Below, piece by piece: positions 1 through 9,168 of a DNA stretch of 64,000 bases. Source of the DNA: Orrella marina (GTDB taxonomy: Bacteria; Pseudomonadota; Gammaproteobacteria; Burkholderiales; Burkholderiaceae_B); the NCBI RefSeq assembly GCF_003058465.1, contig NZ_CP028901.1, positions 3,720,001-3,784,000 on the forward strand, read 5' to 3'. The notes beneath the pieces are model-generated. The model did not search any database. It was not told the origin of the DNA and was given only the letters and a program-made list of their open reading frames with translations. A program made the translations under genes and the position numbers. How positions within the stretch are numbered: position 1 is the first letter of the stretch; every line of letters begins with the position of its first letter.

Positions 1-637
1 CCCAGGGCCAGGTGACCGTCAGCCCTTCAGTGTGCCCGAGAAAGTAGACCGTCGATCCAGGGCGCTGCCTGAACCCCGGCAACAGCACCCATTGTGCACC
101 CATGTGAAGCAGCGCCTGAGGGCCGGTTCCGACGTCCATCATCTCGGTCATGTCTTCGTTGAGCCAGCGATCAGTGGCATTCGGGCTTACCACGACGACC
201 TCACTTTGCGAAACGAGCAATTCGAGACTCGCGTGTACTACCAGATCGCTGTCTGCAGTCGGTAGCTCGTCAGGATCCTCGAGTGGGGGGCGGGGGCCAA
301 GGTGCAGGATTAGTGGAACATCCGGATAATCGGCTGCGATCTGTGCAATCACACTAACATGCTCGACTGCGGGCAGGCACCCCACCTTGATCGCCTGGAC
401 AGGCGTATCCTCAAGCAGGAACCGGATCTGTTCATCGAACAGTTCGGGTGCGCTCGGGTCGATATGGAGGATATTGGCAGAGTCCGCGATAGAAACGCCC
501 GATATTGCCGATACACTGTGAACACCGTGGTTGGCACAGGTAATGGCATCTGCGGGAACGTCCTGTTGCCCGGTCGGGTCAAACAGGCCAATCAGTAGTA
601 CGACGGGAGTGGGCAGGTGTGGCACTTTTGTAGACAT
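1..637 (-). CDS. ThiD-like phosphomethylpyrimidine kinase homologue (partial)
   Basis: Reading the minus strand from an ATG at 637 gives an uninterrupted 212-codon frame that runs off the left edge, so the C-terminus is missing. The protein resembles ThiD (HMP/HMP-P kinase of thiamine synthesis, ribokinase fold): an N-terminal strand followed by GLFDPTG where ThiD has GSDPSGG, then a region like ThiD's middle part with IKVGCLP (ThiD: vKiGML) and SPNATD (ThiD: TPN..E). Several normally invariant motifs are altered, including the GG of the first glycine motif and the DPVM segment (here LHLGPR), so catalytic activity is uncertain. It diverges from rubA with a 43-bp spacer. It could instead be a diverged, non-catalytic ribokinase-fold protein. 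Confidence 0.6.
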   Translation of the reverse strand, partial: MSTKVPHLPTPVVLLIGLFDPTGQQDVPADAITCANHGVHSVSAISGVSIADSANILHIDPSAPELFDEQIRFLLEDTPVQAIKVGCLPAVEHVSVIAQIAADYPDVPLILHLGPRPPLEDPDELPTADSDLVVHASLELLVSQSEVVVVSPNATDRWLNEDMTEMMDVGTGPQALLHMGAQWVLLPGFRQRPGSTVYFLGHTEGLTVTWPW

Positions 638-680
638 TGGTAACATTACGATCCATTGTAAAAGATCAGCAGAGAGAATT

Positions 681-845
681 ATGCGAACCTGGATGTGCCT
701 GATATGTGGTTGGATATACGATGAAGAGCAAGGCTGTCCCGAGGATGGCATCGCACCTGGGACCAAATGGGAAGACGTGCCCCCGAACTGGGTCTGCCCG
801 GAATGTGGTGCCCGCAAAGAAGATTTTGAGTTGATGGAGATCTGA
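681..845 (+). CDS. rubA: rubredoxin
   Basis: A 54-residue one-electron carrier that binds a single iron through four cysteines. Both knuckles are present: C6-x2-C9 (CLIC) and C39-x2-C42 (CPEC), with the usual aromatic residues (W4, Y13, W30, W37) around the site. The open frame extends further upstream, but the ATG at 681 gives exactly the family length and has a purine-rich AGAGAGA stretch just before it, so longer starts were rejected. Its stop codon overlaps the yqgE start by one base (TGATG), making it the first gene of the rubA-yqgE-yqgF-pyr operon. Electron-transfer partners are not evident from the context. Confidence 0.93.
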   Translation: MRTWMCLICGWIYDEEQGCPEDGIAPGTKWEDVPPNWVCPECGARKEDFELMEI

Positions 846-1408
846 TGACGCAGTCGGTGGACTTTAGCAGACACTTTCTAATGGCGATGCATGGTCTGGT
901 CGGTGGCGATCTGGCCGGAACCGTTATTTATGTTTGCGAACATTCGGAAAGAGGTGCACTCGGGCTGGTGATCAATCGCCCGACTGACCTCACCGTTGCG
1001 AACCTGCTGGAGAAAGTCGAGCTGGAGTCGACCAATCCGGAGGTCTCCAGAATTCCGGTGTATTACGGTGGACCGGTGCAGACAGACCGGGGGTTTGTCC
1101 TGCACAAGCCTGCAATGAATTACAGCTCCAGCATTCATCTGTCGCAAGATATGGCGCTGACGACGTCTCGAGATGTGCTTCAGGCGATTGCCAAAGGTGA
1201 CGGCCCGCAAGACATGCTGGTTGCGCTAGGTTATGCAGGCTGGGGCGCGGGTCAGCTCGAGCAGGAGATGGCCCAGAACTCATGGCTGTCGGTTCTGGCT
1301 GAAGATGAGATCATCTTCGATACCGAACCAGAAGCCAGATATCCGGCGGCGATGCGGCTGCTTGGAATCGATCCTGCCATGCTGGCAGGCTCTGCCGGTC
1401 ATGCCTGA
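845..1408 (+). CDS. yqgE: YqgE/AlgH family protein (UPF0301)
   Basis: A 187-residue member of the UPF0301/AlgH family, whose biochemical role is still poorly defined. Family hallmarks are visible: an N-terminal FLMAMHGL segment, the HSERGALGLVINRP motif around residues 33-46, YYGGPV near residue 75, and VALGYAGWGAGQLEQE near residue 128. The start overlaps the rubredoxin stop by one base, and its own stop overlaps the start of yqgF, so the three are probably translationally coupled. The yqgE-yqgF pair is a common proteobacterial arrangement. Function is known only at family level. Confidence 0.93.
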   Translation: MTQSVDFSRHFLMAMHGLVGGDLAGTVIYVCEHSERGALGLVINRPTDLTVANLLEKVELESTNPEVSRIPVYYGGPVQTDRGFVLHKPAMNYSSSIHLSQDMALTTSRDVLQAIAKGDGPQDMLVALGYAGWGAGQLEQEMAQNSWLSVLAEDEIIFDTEPEARYPAAMRLLGIDPAMLAGSAGHA

Positions 1409-1799
1409 ATTCTCCACTGTGCTTGCGTTCGACTACGGGGTCAGAAAACTCGGTGTCGCGCTAGGGAACACGTTGCTGCGGCAGGCCCAGCCCCTCGAAA
1501 TCATCGATATCGAGAATAAGGTTCGTCGTTTCGAACGAATTGGCTCCTTAGTGTCATCCTGGCAGCCGCAGCGGCTGGTGGTTGGTCTGCCGTTGACTCA
1601 GGCAGGAGCCGAGCAGCTGGCGACCCGGCAGGCCAGACGGTTCGCCAATCAGCTTAGAGATCGGTACGGTCTGGATGTCATGCTCGTCGACGAACGCGGC
1701 TCAAGCCTGGAGGCGCAGCAAGTAACACGTCATTCTCCCGACGATGCCGTGGCAGCGGCTATCATTCTGCAAAGATACTTCGACAGTTTGCAGAACTGA
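1401..1799 (+). CDS. yqgF: Holliday junction resolvase-like RNase H-fold protein YqgF/RuvX
   Basis: A 132-residue RNase H-fold protein of the RuvX/YqgF family, linked in E. coli to pre-16S rRNA 5' end processing and earlier proposed as a resolvase. Acidic motifs are visible: FDYGVRKLGVA near the N-terminus, VVGLPL in the middle, VDERGSS, and DDAVAAAIILQ at the C-terminus. The ATG at 1401 lies inside the end of yqgE (8-base overlap) and yields the family's normal short length; the longer open frame upstream is a shadow of yqgE. It lies 17 bp before pyrR. Confidence 0.92.
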   Translation: MPEFSTVLAFDYGVRKLGVALGNTLLRQAQPLEIIDIENKVRRFERIGSLVSSWQPQRLVVGLPLTQAGAEQLATRQARRFANQLRDRYGLDVMLVDERGSSLEAQQVTRHSPDDAVAAAIILQRYFDSLQN

Positions 1800-1816
1800 A
1801 CCGTTTCGGGAAAATC

Positions 1817-2347
1817 ATGAAAAGTTTGAATTCGACTGGCCTGCCTGATGCTCAGGCACTGTATGAACAGCTTCTCGAAGCCGTTCGAGGCATGATCAAG
1901 CCTTTGCCTTCGCAACAGGTTCATCTGGTAGGCATCCACTCAGGCGGGGCATGGCTTGCCGAGCAGTTGCAGAAGGACCTTGGTCTTGCTTCCGCGATGG
2001 GTACCCTCAATATCAGCTTCTACCGGGATGATTTTGATCGCATTGGTCTGCATTCCCAGATTACACCTTCAGATATCGGTTTCGAGGTCGCCGACGCGCA
2101 TTTGATTCTTGTCGACGATGTGCTGTACACCGGTCGTACAATTCGGGCTGCGATGAATGAACTGTTCGACTATGGTCGACCGGCATCGATCCGTCTGGTT
2201 GTTCTGGTGGATCGAGGGGAGCGTCAACTGCCAATCCAGGCTGACTTTTCTGCCTGGACGGTGGCGTCTCCTGCCGCAGGCAATCTGGTCCTGGAAAGGG
2301 CCGGGGATGGACGGTTCAGCCTGACCCTTGAAAACGAGGCCGACTGA
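1817..2347 (+). CDS. pyrR: bifunctional pyr operon regulator / uracil phosphoribosyltransferase
   Basis: A 176-residue type I phosphoribosyltransferase of the PyrR family. The PRPP-binding loop is seen as [16 protein letters not shown] (about residues 96-111), followed by [13 protein letters not shown], the PyrR family signature. PyrR converts uracil plus PRPP to UMP and, in Gram-positives, binds pyr mRNA. No attenuator-like hairpin is visible in the 17-bp gap before it or at the overlap with pyrB, so an RNA-binding regulatory role here is unsupported. The stop codon overlaps the pyrB start by one base. Confidence 0.93.
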   Translation: MKSLNSTGLPDAQALYEQLLEAVRGMIKPLPSQQVHLVGIHSGGAWLAEQLQKDLGLASAMGTLNISFYRDDFDRIGLHSQITPSDIGFEVADAHLILVDDVLYTGRTIRAAMNELFDYGRPASIRLVVLVDRGERQLPIQADFSAWTVASPAAGNLVLERAGDGRFSLTLENEAD

Positions 2348-3300
2348 TGTACAACCCCCAACTGAATCGCCATGGCGAACTCACCCACCTCATTTCCACC
2401 GAGGGATTGCCGCGAGACATATTGACTCATATCCTCGACACAGCCAGCACCTTCGTGCCCTTGGCGGATCGGGAGGTCAAAAAGGTCCCTCTACTTCGGG
2501 GTAAAAGCGTTTTCAATCTGTTTTTCGAGAATTCGACCCGTACGCGAACTACTTTCGAAATTGCGGCAACCCGGCTTTCGGCGGACGTTTTCAATCTCAA
2601 TATCAATGCTTCGTCGGCCTCTAAAGGCGAAACGCTGCTCGATACCATCGCGAACCTGTCTGCGATGCAGGCTGACATCTTTGTTGTCAGGCATGAGGCA
2701 AGCGGTGCACCCTATCTGATCGCACGACATGTGGCACCACACGTGCATGTGATCAATGCTGGCGACGGACGGCACGCCCATCCCACCCAGGCTTTGCTGG
2801 ACATGTACACCATCCGGCATTTCAAGAAGTCATTTTCAGATCTGACGGTTGCCGTCGTGGGTGATGTGATGCATTCCCGAGTGGCGCGGTCCAATATCCA
2901 TGCTTTGACCACTCTGGGTGTGGCTGAGGTCAGGGCGATTGGACCTCTGACACTGTTGCCCGGAGGGCTTGACCAGATGGGCGTCAAAACTTTCACGCGG
3001 ATGGAGGAAGGGTTGCGTGACGTGGATGTCATCATCATGTTGCGTTTGCAGAACGAGCGCATGAGAGGCGCCCTGCTGCCCTCGTCGCACGAATATTTCA
3101 AACATTACGGATTGACTGAAGACAAGCTTGCGCGTGCCAAGCCTGATGTACTGGTGATGCACCCGGGACCGATGAACAGGGGCGTGGAGATCGCGTCATC
3201 CGTAGCTGACGGGCCGAACTCAGTCATTCTGAATCAGGTGACTTTCGGAATCGCGGTGAGAATGGCTGTCATGAGTATCGTTGCAGGAGCGTCGGCATGA
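2347..3300 (+). CDS. pyrB: aspartate carbamoyltransferase catalytic subunit
   Basis: The 317-residue catalytic chain that condenses carbamoyl phosphate with aspartate, the committed step of pyrimidine synthesis. The carbamoyl phosphate loop [13 protein letters not shown] lies at about residues 58-70, [10 protein letters not shown] near 143, and the aspartate-site [11 protein letters not shown] near 268. No regulatory chain PyrI follows. Instead the next gene is an inactive dihydroorotase homologue overlapping by four bases, the arrangement typical of class A ATCases in pseudomonads and many Burkholderiales, where the two proteins form one large complex. Confidence 0.97.
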   Translation: MYNPQLNRHGELTHLISTEGLPRDILTHILDTASTFVPLADREVKKVPLLRGKSVFNLFFENSTRTRTTFEIAATRLSADVFNLNINASSASKGETLLDTIANLSAMQADIFVVRHEASGAPYLIARHVAPHVHVINAGDGRHAHPTQALLDMYTIRHFKKSFSDLTVAVVGDVMHSRVARSNIHALTTLGVAEVRAIGPLTLLPGGLDQMGVKTFTRMEEGLRDVDVIIMLRLQNERMRGALLPSSHEYFKHYGLTEDKLARAKPDVLVMHPGPMNRGVEIASSVADGPNSVILNQVTFGIAVRMAVMSIVAGASA

Positions 3301-4595
3301 GTCTGTTGCTCAAGAATGCGCGGGTTATCGACCCCGCTAACCGGATGGACCAGGTTGCAGATGTCTTTGTCCGGGATGGCAAGGTTGCCACCATTGGTGC
3401 ATTGCAGGGTCGGGTTAACGCTGCATTGGAGGTGGATCTTGCCGGGAAGGCGGTCCTTCCAGGGCTGACTGATCTGGCTGCGCGACTCAGGGAGCCAGGG
3501 TTTGAGTATCGGGCTACCCTGGAATCCGAACTCGAAGCAGCGATGGCTGGCGGCATCACCAACCTGGTCCTGCCTCCAGATACTGATCCGCCTCTCGACG
3601 AACCGGGGCTGGTCGAGATGCTCAAGCATCGGGCACGCCAGTTCGATCATGTCAACCTGTTTCCGCTTGGCGCCATGACAGTTGGGCTACAAGGCGAGGT
3701 CATCACGGAGATGGCTGAGCTCACGGAAGCGGGATGCATCGGGTTTTCTCAAGCAGACAGGCCTGTCGTGGACTCGAATGTGTTACTGCGTGCCATGCAG
3801 TATGCCCATTCATTCGGATACTCGCTCTGGCTAAGAGCGCAGGACCCATGGTTGTCCGGTACAGGAGTGGCAGCAAGTGGCCCCTACGCAGCCAGGCTGG
3901 GATTGTCCGGAGTGCCTGAGCAGGCAGAAACGGTCGCCTTGCACACATTGTTCGAGCTGCAACGTGCTGTTGGTGGGCACCTCCATATCTGCCGCCTGTC
4001 GAGCGCAGCAGGGGTAGAACTGGTCCGGGCAGCAAAGGCCCGAGGATTGCCTGTGACCTGCGACGTTTCGATCAACAGTCTGCATCTGATCGATCTCGAT
4101 ATCGGATTTTTTGATACGAGCTACAGGCTTGACCCGCCTTTGCGCGGACAGCGAGATCGCCACGCTTTGCGCCAGGGTCTGGCCGATGGAACAATCGATG
4201 CTATCTGTTCTGATCACACGCCGGTCGATGATGATGGCAAGCAGTTGCCGTTTGCAGACGCCGAAGCGGGGGCGACAGGTCTGGAGCTGTTGCTCTCCAT
4301 GACACTTAAGTGGGCGCAACAGGACAACCTGGACTTGTTGACGGCGCTTGCCCGTGTAACTGCGAATCCGGCTGGCGTTTTGCAGCAATCCGGGCTACAG
4401 GCTGATGGGCAGGGCACACTTGGTATCGGAGCTCCTGCAGACATGGTGATTGTGGACCTGGAGGATCACTGGGTTGTCAGTCGGGAAACGCTGATCAGTC
4501 AGAGCTGCCACACGCCATTTCTGGGTCTTGAGGTGCCTGGCAGAGTCCTTGCAACCATTGCCAGGGGCAGGGTGGTCTGGGAGCGTAAGGCTTGA
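3297..4595 (+). CDS. pyrC': non-catalytic dihydroorotase homologue (PyrC', ATCase partner)
   Basis: A 432-residue amidohydrolase-fold protein of the class I dihydroorotase family. The zinc-binding DxHxHxR motif has become [10 protein letters not shown] (residues 59-68): D59 and R65 remain, but both metal-ligand histidines are replaced (positions 61 and 63 are A and R). The later paired-histidine site reads NSLHLID with one His lost, and the DHAPH segment reads DHTPV. The protein therefore should not hydrolyse dihydroorotate. In Pseudomonas, such a pseudo-enzyme is required to assemble active aspartate carbamoyltransferase, and the four-base overlap with pyrB supports that role here. A separate active PyrC is expected outside this window. 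Confidence 0.92.
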   Translation: MSLLLKNARVIDPANRMDQVADVFVRDGKVATIGALQGRVNAALEVDLAGKAVLPGLTDLAARLREPGFEYRATLESELEAAMAGGITNLVLPPDTDPPLDEPGLVEMLKHRARQFDHVNLFPLGAMTVGLQGEVITEMAELTEAGCIGFSQADRPVVDSNVLLRAMQYAHSFGYSLWLRAQDPWLSGTGVAASGPYAARLGLSGVPEQAETVALHTLFELQRAVGGHLHICRLSSAAGVELVRAAKARGLPVTCDVSINSLHLIDLDIGFFDTSYRLDPPLRGQRDRHALRQGLADGTIDAICSDHTPVDDDGKQLPFADAEAGATGLELLLSMTLKWAQQDNLDLLTALARVTANPAGVLQQSGLQADGQGTLGIGAPADMVIVDLEDHWVVSRETLISQSCHTPFLGLEVPGRVLATIARGRVVWERKA

Positions 4596-5344
4596 GCCTT
4601 CTGAGGTTTGTATGGCGCGCCTGGTGGATGAGTCTCTGGGTGCTTGGGGGCTTGCTGACGCTGTCACTGGTCTTTCCGTGGTTATCGCAGCAAGCCCGAC
4701 TGGCTGTCAAGCGGTTCTGGGCCAGAGTGTTGATCCGGCTTTGCGGTATCAAATTGAGTGTGTCAGGGCATCCCCCTGAGCCGGGACCGGTGCTCTGGGT
4801 TGCCAATCATGTTTCATGGCTAGATATTTTTGTCTTGAATCATGTCAGATCGACAACTTTCATTGCCAAACATGAGATCAGGCATTGGCCCGTGCTTGGC
4901 TGGCTCGTTGCGGGGGCCGACACGATTTTTATCGAACGCGGGGTGCGTCACGCCGTGCACCGGGTTGGTCTGGCCATGGAAAACCGGTTCGAAGAAGGCC
5001 AGGCCGTGGGTTTGTTCCCGGAGGGGACCACTTCGACGGGCTTTGATGTGCTGCCCTTCTACGCAAACCTTTATGAGCCGGCGCGTCGTATGGCGGTGCC
5101 GATCCAGCCGATTGCGCTGCTGTACTCCCATCGCGGTCAAAGAAGCGATTTCGCATCTTTTGTCGGGGAGGAGAGTCTGATGCAGAATCTCTGGCGTGTA
5201 CTTGGCACCACGGGTGTGTCAATCGAAATGGTGTTTCTGCCAGTCATGGCTGGTAACACACTGGGTCAGCACAAGCGCAACGAACTGGCAAGCCTGACTC
5301 GCCAGGATATTCGCTCTGTCCTGCTGAGGTCTCCCGGGGCATGA
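4592..5344 (+). CDS. plsC: 1-acyl-sn-glycerol-3-phosphate acyltransferase family protein
   Basis: A 250-residue membrane-associated acyltransferase of the PlsC/LPLAT family, which transfers a fatty acyl group to lysophosphatidic acid. The catalytic HX4D motif is NHVSWLD (about residues 72-78), with GADTIFIERG near 108 and the FPEGTTSTG glycerophosphate site near 141. An N-terminal hydrophobic stretch (about residues 10-30) would anchor it. The start is a TTG overlapping the pyrC' stop by four bases, so it is co-translated at the end of the pyr operon. The acceptor could also be an ornithine lipid, since OlsA-like enzymes share these motifs. Confidence 0.85.
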   Translation: MSLLRFVWRAWWMSLWVLGGLLTLSLVFPWLSQQARLAVKRFWARVLIRLCGIKLSVSGHPPEPGPVLWVANHVSWLDIFVLNHVRSTTFIAKHEIRHWPVLGWLVAGADTIFIERGVRHAVHRVGLAMENRFEEGQAVGLFPEGTTSTGFDVLPFYANLYEPARRMAVPIQPIALLYSHRGQRSDFASFVGEESLMQNLWRVLGTTGVSIEMVFLPVMAGNTLGQHKRNELASLTRQDIRSVLLRSPGA

Positions 5345-5363
5345 TCCAGGTGAATGCGCTCTG

Positions 5364-6203
5364 TTACGGCTGCGTCAGTGGGTCCAGGCTTTGGTGGCAT
5401 GGAATCTGGACCAGTTCCCGGTCGCTTTGGCGAATGGCGGTCAGGTGACCTCCCCAGACGCACCCTGTATCGAGACAGATCGCATCCGGTCGTATGAGCA
5501 GGCCAAGGGTGGACCAGTGTCCAAACACGACAGTGACGTCCTTGGTGGCACGATTCGGCATGTCAAACCATGGCACAAGACCCTGGTGGTGTGCACCGGG
5601 TGATGATTTGATTGACAGCGCCATATGGCCCTTGGGTGTACACATCCGCAGACGAGTCAGTGCGTTGACGATCACGCGAAGTCGCTTGCCGCCTTTGAAT
5701 TCGTCTTTCCAATGGTTGGGCTCATTGCCGTACATCTTGTCGATGGCGCGCTGCCAGTTCTTGCCACGTAATGCTGCTTCAACCTCTCTCGCGAGCATGA
5801 GCGTCTTCTGCGCGTCCCATTTAGGGAGCACGCCAGCATGAACCATCAAATGATTGTTCTCGAAGTGGGCCAGTTTCTGGTGTCGTACCCAGTCGATGAT
5901 TTCGCCTGCATCCGGTGCCATCAGGATTTCACGTAAGGTGTCATGCTTGCCAGGAGAACGGACACCCGCTGCCACAGCAAGCAAGTGCAGATCGTGATTT
6001 CCGAGAAGTACGACACAACGGTCCTGCATCTGCATGAGGTAACGTATCGTGGCAAGGGATTGTGGGCCGCGATTGATCAGGTCGCCCGCAAACCAGAACT
6101 GGGCATCCACATCCTGCGCGATCGTCGGATGTGCGAGTAGCTTGTTCAGTGAGTGACAACAGCCTTGAATATCTCCGATCATCCACACTTCAGTGGCGCT
6201 CAT
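5364..6203 (-). CDS. apaH: symmetrical bis(5'-nucleosyl)-tetraphosphatase
   Basis: A 279-residue metallophosphoesterase that hydrolyses Ap4A to two ADP and can remove nucleoside-tetraphosphate caps from RNA. Calcineurin-like motifs appear in order: IGDIQGC (residues 9-15), [10 protein letters not shown] (about 38-47), LGNHDLHLL (about 67-75) and a later HAGVLPKWD. It is the last gene of the leftward mpl-to-apaH operon, 22 bp behind lptG, and faces plsC convergently across 19 bp. Length is normal for the family. Confidence 0.95.
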   Translation of the reverse strand: MSATEVWMIGDIQGCCHSLNKLLAHPTIAQDVDAQFWFAGDLINRGPQSLATIRYLMQMQDRCVVLLGNHDLHLLAVAAGVRSPGKHDTLREILMAPDAGEIIDWVRHQKLAHFENNHLMVHAGVLPKWDAQKTLMLAREVEAALRGKNWQRAIDKMYGNEPNHWKDEFKGGKRLRVIVNALTRLRMCTPKGHMALSIKSSPGAHHQGLVPWFDMPNRATKDVTVVFGHWSTLGLLIRPDAICLDTGCVWGGHLTAIRQSDRELVQIPCHQSLDPLTQP

Positions 6204-6225
6204 ACTTCGGCTCCAGCCTGAATTT

Positions 6226-7401
6226 TCATCGGCTTCGTTTCTCCTTTGAGGGCTTTTTCCTCTTTTCCTTCGGTCCGAGTCTGCGCTCCATGTTCATGAC
6301 CGTAATGATTGCCAGAAAGAATGCAACAGCGTTCGGAAACAGTGCGGTGAAAACCGGATCCAGCTGGTAGAGCATACCGACGTTCAGCGCCAGTTGATTC
6401 ACCATGAAAAATACAGTTCCAATCAGTATGCCAACAAAGATCTTGGCAGCGACACCGCCGCGGCGCGTCTGCATGTAGGCAATTGGTGCAGCGATGGAGA
6501 GCATGACGATGAGAGTGAACGGGTAAGCAAGTTTGCGCCAGATAGCAACTCTCTGTCGATCAACGTTCAGGCCGTTCTCTTCCATGTATTGGGTGTAGTC
6601 GATCAGGGACCGCAGCGACATGCGTTCCGGTACGAGGATCCTTGCAACCAGTCGGTTTGGAGTCAGCGAGGTGGCAATCCTGAACTCGGGCAGCTTACTT
6701 ACCTGCATGAGGGGGGCGTCGGGTGGTGATGCCTGTGACAGGGCATCGACTGCATCGGGTGGAAGCTGATTCTGAACGGCATCCGAAATGATCAGACCAC
6801 CGTCGTCAAACTTTCCTTTCGGAGCCTGAATCAATGATGTGAGAACGGCGCCCGTTTCGAACTCGTAAACAGTGAGGTTGGCCACCTCGCCAGACGCTAG
6901 CAGTTCACCCACATTGATGATCCGGTAACCACCGTTCTCACGGGGTTCCTTGAACCAGTATCCACTTGCGAGGCGCCCGCCTTCAACCTTGCCCCGCATC
7001 AGCAGGTTGGCTTCGCTGTATCGAACCTCTGAAGCCGGGGTGATGACCTCAGAGAGCAGGACTGCCAGAATGATCACGGGAATCGAGATGACCCAGAGCA
7101 TACGCAGCAAGTGTGCGGAGCTTACGCCTGAAACCCGAAAAATGACCAGTTCGTTTCGCTGGGCCAGACCCGCCAGTGCCAGAATTGCGCCAACCAGCAG
7201 GCCGATCGGGAGCAACTCATATAGTCGTGTCGGTAATGCCAGCATCTCCAGATATAGAAGAGATGTGACGGGAAACAGCTCGTTGACGGCGTCAAGCTGG
7301 TCGACCAGTGTGAAAAAAGAAAACAGCCCCAGAAGTGCGATCATCACCACAAACGTGGAGCGGTAAATCTCTCGGGCGAGATAGTTGCGGGCGGTTGACA
7401 T
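6226..7401 (-). CDS. lptG: LPS export ABC transporter permease LptG
   Basis: A 391-residue permease of the YjgP/YjgQ family: three N-terminal membrane helices, a long periplasmic beta-jellyroll domain (about residues 120-285), and three C-terminal helices. With LptF and the LptB ATPase it extracts lipopolysaccharide from the inner membrane. The N-terminus ([10 protein letters not shown] then [11 protein letters not shown]) suits LptG better than LptF. LptF, usually the next gene, is not present here; lptG lies instead between aroE (9 bp) and apaH (22 bp). The F/G assignment is by motif memory and could be swapped. Confidence 0.87.
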   Translation of the reverse strand: MSTARNYLAREIYRSTFVVMIALLGLFSFFTLVDQLDAVNELFPVTSLLYLEMLALPTRLYELLPIGLLVGAILALAGLAQRNELVIFRVSGVSSAHLLRMLWVISIPVIILAVLLSEVITPASEVRYSEANLLMRGKVEGGRLASGYWFKEPRENGGYRIINVGELLASGEVANLTVYEFETGAVLTSLIQAPKGKFDDGGLIISDAVQNQLPPDAVDALSQASPPDAPLMQVSKLPEFRIATSLTPNRLVARILVPERMSLRSLIDYTQYMEENGLNVDRQRVAIWRKLAYPFTLIVMLSIAAPIAYMQTRRGGVAAKIFVGILIGTVFFMVNQLALNVGMLYQLDPVFTALFPNAVAFFLAIITVMNMERRLGPKEKRKKPSKEKRSR

Positions 7402-7410
7402 GGCGTCAGT

Positions 7411-8271
7411 TTAACGGACGTGGGCCACGAGCTGCATGCGGATCTGCTCAATCACAGCGTCCACGGCCGGTTCAATCCCATGCCAGATCCGGAAGCTTTC
7501 TGCTGCCTGGCAGACCAGCATGCCAAGTCCATCTGCCATCGCAAGCTTCCTGTGACGGGCGGCATAGTCCAGAAACGGTGTCGGCTTCGCGCCGTACATC
7601 ATGTCGTAGATGAAAGTATCGTTTCCAAACGCCATGTCAGGCAGTTCAATCGTCGCGCCTCCAAGGCTGCTGCTGGTCGCATTGATGATCAGGTCCCAGT
7701 CCTGCTCGAGCCTCGGGTCGTTCAGTGAACAGGCCGTGATGACGCCGGTATCCTGGGGATGCAGGGCAATGTGCTCCTTCACCAGAGTATCAGCCTTGCT
7801 AAACGTGCGGTTTGCGATCATGAGCAGTCCACAACCTTGCTCCCGAAGTGGGCCCACCACACCGCGAGCGGCACCACCCGCTCCCAGAATCAGAATCTTG
7901 ATACCAGGTCTGAGCGTTCCAAGCCGATTCAAATCCCTCACCAGTCCCACGCCATCGGTGTTGCAACCGTGGATCATGGCGTCTTTGACCCAGAGCGTGT
8001 TGACCGCGCCGGCTTCGCGAGCGCGTTGCGACAGGTGAGGTTGCGCCATGTCAAATGCGCGCTCCTTGTACGGGACGGTGATATTCAGACCGCGCCCACC
8101 ATTGGCAAAGAATTGTCTGACGGTCTCTTCAAACTGGTCAGGCTCCGCATCAATGCGACCGTATTGCATGGAAATGCCAGTTTGTCTTGCAAACTCCGCG
8201 TGGATGTCGGGAGAGCGGCTGTGCGAGATCGGGTGACCGATCACTGCAAAATCATATTCTGGCTGCGTCAT
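7411..8271 (-). CDS. aroE: shikimate dehydrogenase (NADP+)
   Basis: A 286-residue enzyme reducing 3-dehydroshikimate to shikimate with NADPH in aromatic amino-acid synthesis. The substrate site GHPISHSRSPDIH (residues 12-24) and NITVPYKE (about 63-70, with catalytic Lys) are intact. The nucleotide-binding glycine loop ILGAGGAARGV is near residue 130, followed by ANRTFSKA, the NADP-selecting NRT motif. The start overlaps the tonB stop by four bases. AroQ, which makes its substrate, is at 13.75 kb in a neighbouring operon. Confidence 0.96.
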   Translation of the reverse strand: MTQPEYDFAVIGHPISHSRSPDIHAEFARQTGISMQYGRIDAEPDQFEETVRQFFANGGRGLNITVPYKERAFDMAQPHLSQRAREAGAVNTLWVKDAMIHGCNTDGVGLVRDLNRLGTLRPGIKILILGAGGAARGVVGPLREQGCGLLMIANRTFSKADTLVKEHIALHPQDTGVITACSLNDPRLEQDWDLIINATSSSLGGATIELPDMAFGNDTFIYDMMYGAKPTPFLDYAARHRKLAMADGLGMLVCQAAESFRIWHGIEPAVDAVIEQIRMQLVAHVR

Positions 8272-9149
8272 GGTGTTTTTGTGGTCAGTTGTCCGGGCGT
8301 GAACTCCCAGGTGCGGGTGATCACCAGTTGGTCAATGTCGTCTGCAAACTCTGGCGGAAACGAAGCGAACGGGCTGGCAAGCTGGAGTATCCTGCGAACC
8401 GCCTGATTCAATAACGGGTCAGATGCAGGGCGATCCAGTTTCACATCCAGAACACGTCCGCTGGCGTCAATCGTGACAGTGGCTTGCAGTGAGCCTGTGG
8501 GGCGCCTGTCACCGTCGCTTGGGTAGTGTTCACTGCCTGCCTGTTCTACGGTCAGTCTCCAGCTTTCGATGTAGGCTGCAAAGCGGTTTTTGATCGCGGA
8601 GGGGGCATCATAGTGCCTGCGAGGCCTGGCGTTGTAGCGTTCGATCTCCTGCAGGATAGCAGCGATCCGGTCATTGAGTTCGAGCGCCTCCTGATCTGTG
8701 GGGTCTGCACCTTCGGTCCTTGCATCATCTGTGCGTTCTGCGTCAGCGGGCCGATCTGGAACCGACCACAGGCTCATCAACCGGGTGAGCAACTCTTCCT
8801 GCTGTGCCTCCAGGGTCTGACGCTGCCTGGTCATGGCCTCGAGTGACATGTCTTCGTCTACATCACCGACTCGGGGTGAGGGGGTTGAAGCGATCCGCTC
8901 GCTCTGATCCCCGCCACCCTCAAGGTTCGCCTGCGCAATTACGTTGGGCATGAGCGGTTCCTGATCGTCATAGGTGTTGACGATCATCACGTCAAGCTTG
9001 GGCGCGCGTGCATCGCTGGGCGCAGGCTTCGGGGATTCTGGCCAAGCCAGTAACAGAGCGTGCACCAGCATCGACAGGGCGATCCCCCAGCGCAGAAAGT
9101 TTTGCTCCGGGGCTCGTATCCAGTCGTACCAGAAAGACGTTTGACGCAT
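8268..9149 (-). CDS. TonB-family energy transducer protein
   Basis: A 293-residue inner-membrane protein with a single N-terminal membrane anchor (about residues 19-37, ALSMLVHALLLAWP), a long polar periplasmic segment containing a coiled-coil-like RQRQTLEAQQEELLTRL stretch, and a C-terminal TonB-like domain (about 200-293) with ATVTIDASGRVLDVKL. TonB proteins couple the proton motive force to outer-membrane receptors, but no ExbB/ExbD or receptor genes lie nearby. Its place between the RNB ribonuclease (19 bp upstream) and aroE (4-base overlap) suggests a housekeeping TonB-C protein rather than the main iron-uptake TonB. Confidence 0.8.
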   Translation of the reverse strand: MRQTSFWYDWIRAPEQNFLRWGIALSMLVHALLLAWPESPKPAPSDARAPKLDVMIVNTYDDQEPLMPNVIAQANLEGGGDQSERIASTPSPRVGDVDEDMSLEAMTRQRQTLEAQQEELLTRLMSLWSVPDRPADAERTDDARTEGADPTDQEALELNDRIAAILQEIERYNARPRRHYDAPSAIKNRFAAYIESWRLTVEQAGSEHYPSDGDRRPTGSLQATVTIDASGRVLDVKLDRPASDPLLNQAVRRILQLASPFASFPPEFADDIDQLVITRTWEFTPGQLTTKTP

Positions 9150-9168
9150 TGGTCGTGTCCGGTGTCAG

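Noticed and set aside
1800..2350. PyrR-type attenuator in the pyr operon
   Set aside because: The spacers between yqgF, pyrR, pyrB and pyrC' are 17 bp or overlaps; no anti-terminator or terminator pair can fit.
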